A stretch of DNA of 64,000 nucleotides from Rhodamnia argentea (Eukaryota; Streptophyta; Magnoliopsida; Myrtales; Myrtaceae): NCBI RefSeq assembly GCF_020921035.1, contig NC_063150.1:9362001-9426000 (forward strand), given 5' to 3'. A program made the position numbers and the translations under genes. Position 1 is the first letter of the stretch; the number at the start of each line of letters is the position of its first letter. This document shows, one piece after another, positions 60,445 through 64,000 of the stretch. The notes under the pieces were generated by a model, which ran no database searches, was not told the DNA's origin, and was given only the letters and a program-made list of their open reading frames with translations.

Positions 60445-61017
60445 GGGAGAATTACCAAAAAAATCCTAAACCTATGGAAATTGTGTCAATTCAATCATAA
60501 TTTTTTTTTTTACCAATTGAGTTCTAAACCTTTTTCAATCTTACCAATTTAGTCCATTTGGCAAGCCGACTTTGGCATGAATAATTTTTAATAATATTTT
60601 AATATATATTTAAAATTTTTGGCTTTCATTTTCTAATAATTATTTTCTATTTTTTCCTTTTTCTTTTTGTTAGAATCGGCGGGTCGCCGGTCATTGGACA
60701 AGGGCCGCAAGTCCTTGCCGGCCATGGCGAGGGTTGCGGCCCTCACCTGCCTCACCAAGCGAGGGCTCGCGGCCCTCACTCATATGTAGGCGAGGGTCGC
60801 AAGCCCTCACCCAATGGTAGGCGGCCTCCTGTTGACCCTAGTCACAAGAAAAGAAAAAAATACAGAAAAATTTTATTGAAAAAATAAAAGGAAAATAATT
60901 AATTTCTTTTAGAACTATTAAAATTTTATTAGAAATTATCAACGTCTAAGTGGGCTAGCCAAATGAATTGAATTGACATAATTACAATAGATTTAAAACT
61001 TTTTTGATAATTTTCCC
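60445..61017. mobile_element. CCTAAACCT-type Mutator-like miniature element, 573 bp, full copy
   Basis: Left end GGGAGAATTACCAAAAAAAT and right end ATAATTTTCCC are inverted, and the arms continue for about 150 bases each. The flanks GCTAATTAT (60436-60444) and ACTAATTAT (61018-61026) agree at eight of nine positions, a 9-bp target duplication. The centre (about 60672-60840) is GC-rich, with repeated GCGAGGGT and GGCCCTCAC words. No coding sequence. Confidence 0.85.
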
Positions 61018-61660
61018 ACTAATTATAGGTTTTGAAAGTTGTTTTTTTTTTTTGTCGAATCGGTTTTGCAAGAACCTTTTTTTTTTTTTTCGGTCAATGA
61101 TTTTGCAAATTGCTTTTTTTGGTCGAAATGGTTTTGCATGTTCAAAGGGCGACGATTGTATGCGATTCAAGGATTTAAGTCTAGGCAAAAAAATTTCCCT
61201 AAAGGACGGAGACGACAAAAAGAGGGTCAGGTCACAATTACCCACTTTATCAAATCATGACATATTATTTATTGCGGCTTCTTGAAACTTTTTTAAATAC
61301 CGTTGGCGCATGCTTGATCTGTTCTCAATTTTTGTACGATGCGATAATGCTGGGAGGATAATCGAACCTAAGGAAAAAAAAAATGAAAGTAATGTACCAG
61401 GTGACCTGCGCCTATCAAAGAAATTTTCAGTACATTTTCCTCGTACCGTGTCGGGGCCCCCACGAAGTTGCCATGCAATTTCCTCCTGCCAAATCTAATT
61501 TTCTGATGCCAAACCACTCCCTTTATCTTCTCCCTCTCGCTCTCTGCAACTTCGCAGCAACTTCATATCCTGCCAGCTTTGCGCCAAACCTTTCCCACAA
61601 CTGCACGACTCTTCTTTCTTCCAGGGATAAAGAAGAGTCTCCCGTTGGGCCAGCTCGTTC
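61018..61660 (+). promoter_or_regulatory. Promoter side and leader of the CML41-type gene
   Basis: No other gene is recognised. T runs lie at about 61040-61054 and 61077-61090. The 150 bases before the ATG are CT-rich (CTTCTCCCTCTCGCTCTC), typical of a plant leader. No certain TATA box. Confidence 0.35.
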
Positions 61661-62257
61661 ATGGCGAACGGCGGATCGGCACCGTCGCCAAAACCCTTCA
61701 AGTGGCTCAACAAGAGCCTCAGGCTAACCTTCCCGCGGCGGAGTTCTCACTCCAAGTCGTCTTCCTCCAACTTGAGCACTCCGTCTTCCCCGACCTCCAC
61801 CCTCCCGGTTCCGAACCTCGAACGCGCCACCTCCACCGACAGAGAGCACGAGCTCCGGGAGGTGTTCCGCCGCTTCGACGCCGACGGGGACGGCAAAATC
61901 TCCGCCCTCGAGCTCCGGGCGTACTTTGCGTCCATTGGCGAGTACATGTCGCACGAGGAGGCCCGGAGCGTAGTGGGCGAGCTCGACACCGACGGCGACT
62001 GCCTGATCGACTTCGGCGACTTCCTGAAGCTGATGAAGATGGACAGCGGTGGCGACGACAGCGACCTGCGGCGAGCCTTCGAGATGTTCGAGGACGAGAA
62101 GGGGTCGGGGAGCATCACCCCGAAAGGGCTGCAGGCGATGCTGCGCCGTCTAGGGGACGCGAAGTCGTACGAGGAGTGCGAGGACATGATTAGGGTTTAC
62201 GACATTGATGGGAACGGAGTTCTTGATTTCCAGGAGTTCCATCAGATGATGGCTTAG
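61661..62257 (+). CDS. CML41: Calmodulin-like EF-hand protein, CML41 type
   Basis: A 198-residue calcium sensor. In Arabidopsis, CML41 (205 residues) acts at plasmodesmata and promotes callose closure in immunity. Residues 1-57 are basic and Ser-rich (KPFKWLNKSLRLTFPRR), like the CML41 N terminus. EF-hand loops: 73-84 (DADGDGKISALE, complete), 109-120 (DTDGDCLIDFGD, with Asp instead of Glu at position 12), 144-155 (EDEKGSGSITPK, degenerate and likely not binding), 181-192 (DIDGNGVLDFQE, complete). GEYMSHEEA and ITPKGLQAMLRRLG are subfamily phrases. The gene has one exon, is GC-rich, and starts at the first in-frame ATG. The assignment to CML41 rests on remembered similarity; CML42/43 are the next candidates. 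Confidence 0.9.
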   Translation: MANGGSAPSPKPFKWLNKSLRLTFPRRSSHSKSSSSNLSTPSSPTSTLPVPNLERATSTDREHELREVFRRFDADGDGKISALELRAYFASIGEYMSHEEARSVVGELDTDGDCLIDFGDFLKLMKMDSGGDDSDLRRAFEMFEDEKGSGSITPKGLQAMLRRLGDAKSYEECEDMIRVYDIDGNGVLDFQEFHQMMA

Positions 62258-63055
62258 CTTCGGAGGGAAAGTAACATGATGAAGCGTGGTCTTGTCCTTG
62301 AAATGAAAGCAAAAGCATGAAAAGAGAAGAAAAGAGAGAGGAGAGAAGGGAATTGCATGGAATAAGAAGAGCACGAGGAGTCAAATTTAGGTCGCACACA
62401 TTGCTCGAGTCGGCCAAAGCCTACATGATGTTTATGCTTGCAAGCACTATGTAGAATGTGCTTTTATAAGGCAATATCTACGTATGTCCATGTTTGTCTT
62501 TCTGAATTTGTCGCTTTCAAAATTTAATTTTTCGGTTGATCTATCAGTAATATGAGCTGAACCGCTTACCAACATTCATCATCTAATCATTGATTCCTCC
62601 CTTGTTTGTTCTGATATTTCGCCAATAAAATCAAAAGGAAATTTAAGCACCGAGAGTAAATAACGTATCTCGACGCTAGCTTTATATATTCAACCTCCCG
62701 CTGAATTAAGCACACAAAGTAAAAAGACTCTTGAAACTTGCTTGCTATCTGGTGTGAAATGCGATCCGATCTATATGCCTATCTCTTGCATATATCAACC
62801 TGCGTATTGAAGTAGTAGTATCGGATTCATTGTTCCTAAACTTTCGAGAGTATATACACACAACATATATTTATGTTGTTAATTTTTATTATGCATCTAA
62901 TTGAACCTACTATTTCATAGACTTTGATCCCACTACATTTTTTGAACTGTAAATTATGTCCTAATGTATTTGTAAAAGCCCAACTTACAAAAAAGGTCCA
63001 CATTATAGCCAATTTCGCGGTTTAGATGCTTAAATTGAAATGCTGCCAACAGTTC

Positions 63056-63102
<47 letters not shown>

Positions 63103-63679
63103 GAGGCCAGATTTTAACCCCAACCTAAAGCGTGGAAATATTTATATAAGAAGGCAAATAGGGGCGGAAAAATTTGAACTCGGGATCTCTTGCTCTAACA
63201 CTATAAATAAATTTATGGGACTGCTGCCAATTATTTTGAAAATTTAAGCTGGTATGTAAATGCGTAATTTTATATTCATATATTCTAGCATCTTCCCCTA
63301 TTCAGGCGTTACGGTGATGCACGACGTGGTTGACCAAGGGCGAATTCTCTCGGCCAGTATTTCCTACGTACGTAAATAATCAGTGGGCCGAGTTACCAGT
63401 CACCAATTGGCACATGGAGAAACGGGGGTACATCCCCGGGAACTGTCTCTTGGTAAACCAGTTTAGCGTTCTTAATAATGTCTACCGTATGGCAAACCGT
63501 TTTGAAAGAATTCCTCACGAAAGTAGAAAGGCACCAAAGAGTTCTCAAGGCACCAAAGGGCAAATCAATCTCGCCAGCTGCATTCTCTCCCGTGCCACCT
63601 TTACCCAAGGTTTTCTCCGGCAAAACCATGACCTTGCTTGGGAACTTCTTGCCCTGCCCTCGCCAAAAAGATAATGGAT
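62258..63679. other. 3' flank of the CML41-type gene and spacer
   Basis: A (CT)n tract lies at 63060-63099. The frame at 63330-63674 (114 residues) is open, moderately GC-rich, and not recognised; it lacks splice or family support. Confidence 0.4.
63060..63099. repeat. (CT)n microsatellite
   Basis: About 20 uninterrupted CT units. Confidence 0.95.
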
Positions 63680-64000
63680 AAATGTATTAAAAGTTCTGAG
63701 ACATTTCAAAAAAAATACAATTGAGTCTTAATTTTTTTTTTTAAAAAAATGCAATAAGTCTTTAAACATATAACGAACTTGCAATTGAGTATCAAAATTT
63801 CAGGAAAGGGTAATCAAATCCTAAAATTTATCAAATTTATCCAATCAAATCTTTCCGTTGATTACATTTTTCGAAAATTTTCGGATTTAATTATATATTT
63901 TTAAAATTTTTAAAATTTAATTACACCTTCATAATAAATTTTAGGACAAAACTCAATTGCGTTCTGGTTTTAAGTTCGAGGGCTGATATCCCAAAATACA
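63680..64000. repeat. Miniature inverted-repeat element, GAGTCCTAAAACTTT type, cut by the window end
   Basis: Words such as AATTGAGTCTTAATTTT, AATCAAATCCTAAAATT and, near the right side, TTTTAGGACAAAACTCAATT match the element at 36534-36900, in inverted arrangement. It may continue past the window. Confidence 0.5.

Noticed and set aside
61579-62193. 204-residue frame overlapping the CML41-type gene
   Set aside because: Arg/Pro-rich shadow in another frame; the EF-hands lie in the frame starting at 61661.
63330-63674. 114-residue frame near the window end
   Set aside because: Open, but no known domain, no splice support and another overlapping frame of similar size; left as unrecognised.

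Overview
This is nuclear DNA from a flowering plant, most likely a woody eudicot. The Myrtales (Eucalyptus-like) are my guess from general repeat style only. The genes have plant introns and plant-only families, there is a nuclear tRNA-Asp, and the spaces between genes are AT-rich and filled with Mutator-like miniature elements, solo LTRs and microsatellites. No bacterial, phage or CRISPR features are present.

Genes in order: plastid geranylgeranyl diphosphate synthase (900-2496, +, two exons); tRNA-Asp(GTC) (9129-9200, -); UPF0496/DUF677 protein (12479-13612, +); organellar ribosomal protein bS6 (15196-17033, -, two coding exons); mitochondrial ribosomal protein uL6, C-terminal-domain form (23295-23603, +); small F-box protein of the At2g35280 type (24562-25810, -, three exons); ELO/HOS3-type fatty-acid elongase-like protein (30830-31801, -); GT8 galacturonosyltransferase-like (GATL) protein (49265-50311, +); and a CML41-type EF-hand protein (61661-62257, +). 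A possible two-exon gene that I cannot name lies on the minus strand near 47.4-47.8 kb. Two short open segments near 32.7 and 35.1 kb may be exon relics.

The space between genes is mostly repeats. Several element families have long inverted ends, and several copies have 9-bp target duplications, the mark of Mutator-like elements. The clearest is 19818-21641, a Pack-MULE type element that carries a broken piece of a sugar-phosphate/phosphate translocator gene, in reverse orientation. It sits directly upstream of the uL6m gene. Two solo LTRs of one family (38385-40800 and 42142-45291) have separate 5-bp target duplications. The flank downstream of the GGPP synthase stop is repeated, diverged, about 5 kb further on without any coding part, which suggests a lost tandem GGPP synthase copy.

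The genes do not form a single pathway. GGPP synthase next to DUF677, with uL6m and a HOS3-type ELO gene nearby, recalls the Arabidopsis At2g18400-18640 and At4g36810-36830 regions, so the left half looks like an ancestral gene block enlarged by transposons. All identifications come from reading translated sequence by eye; no database search was run.
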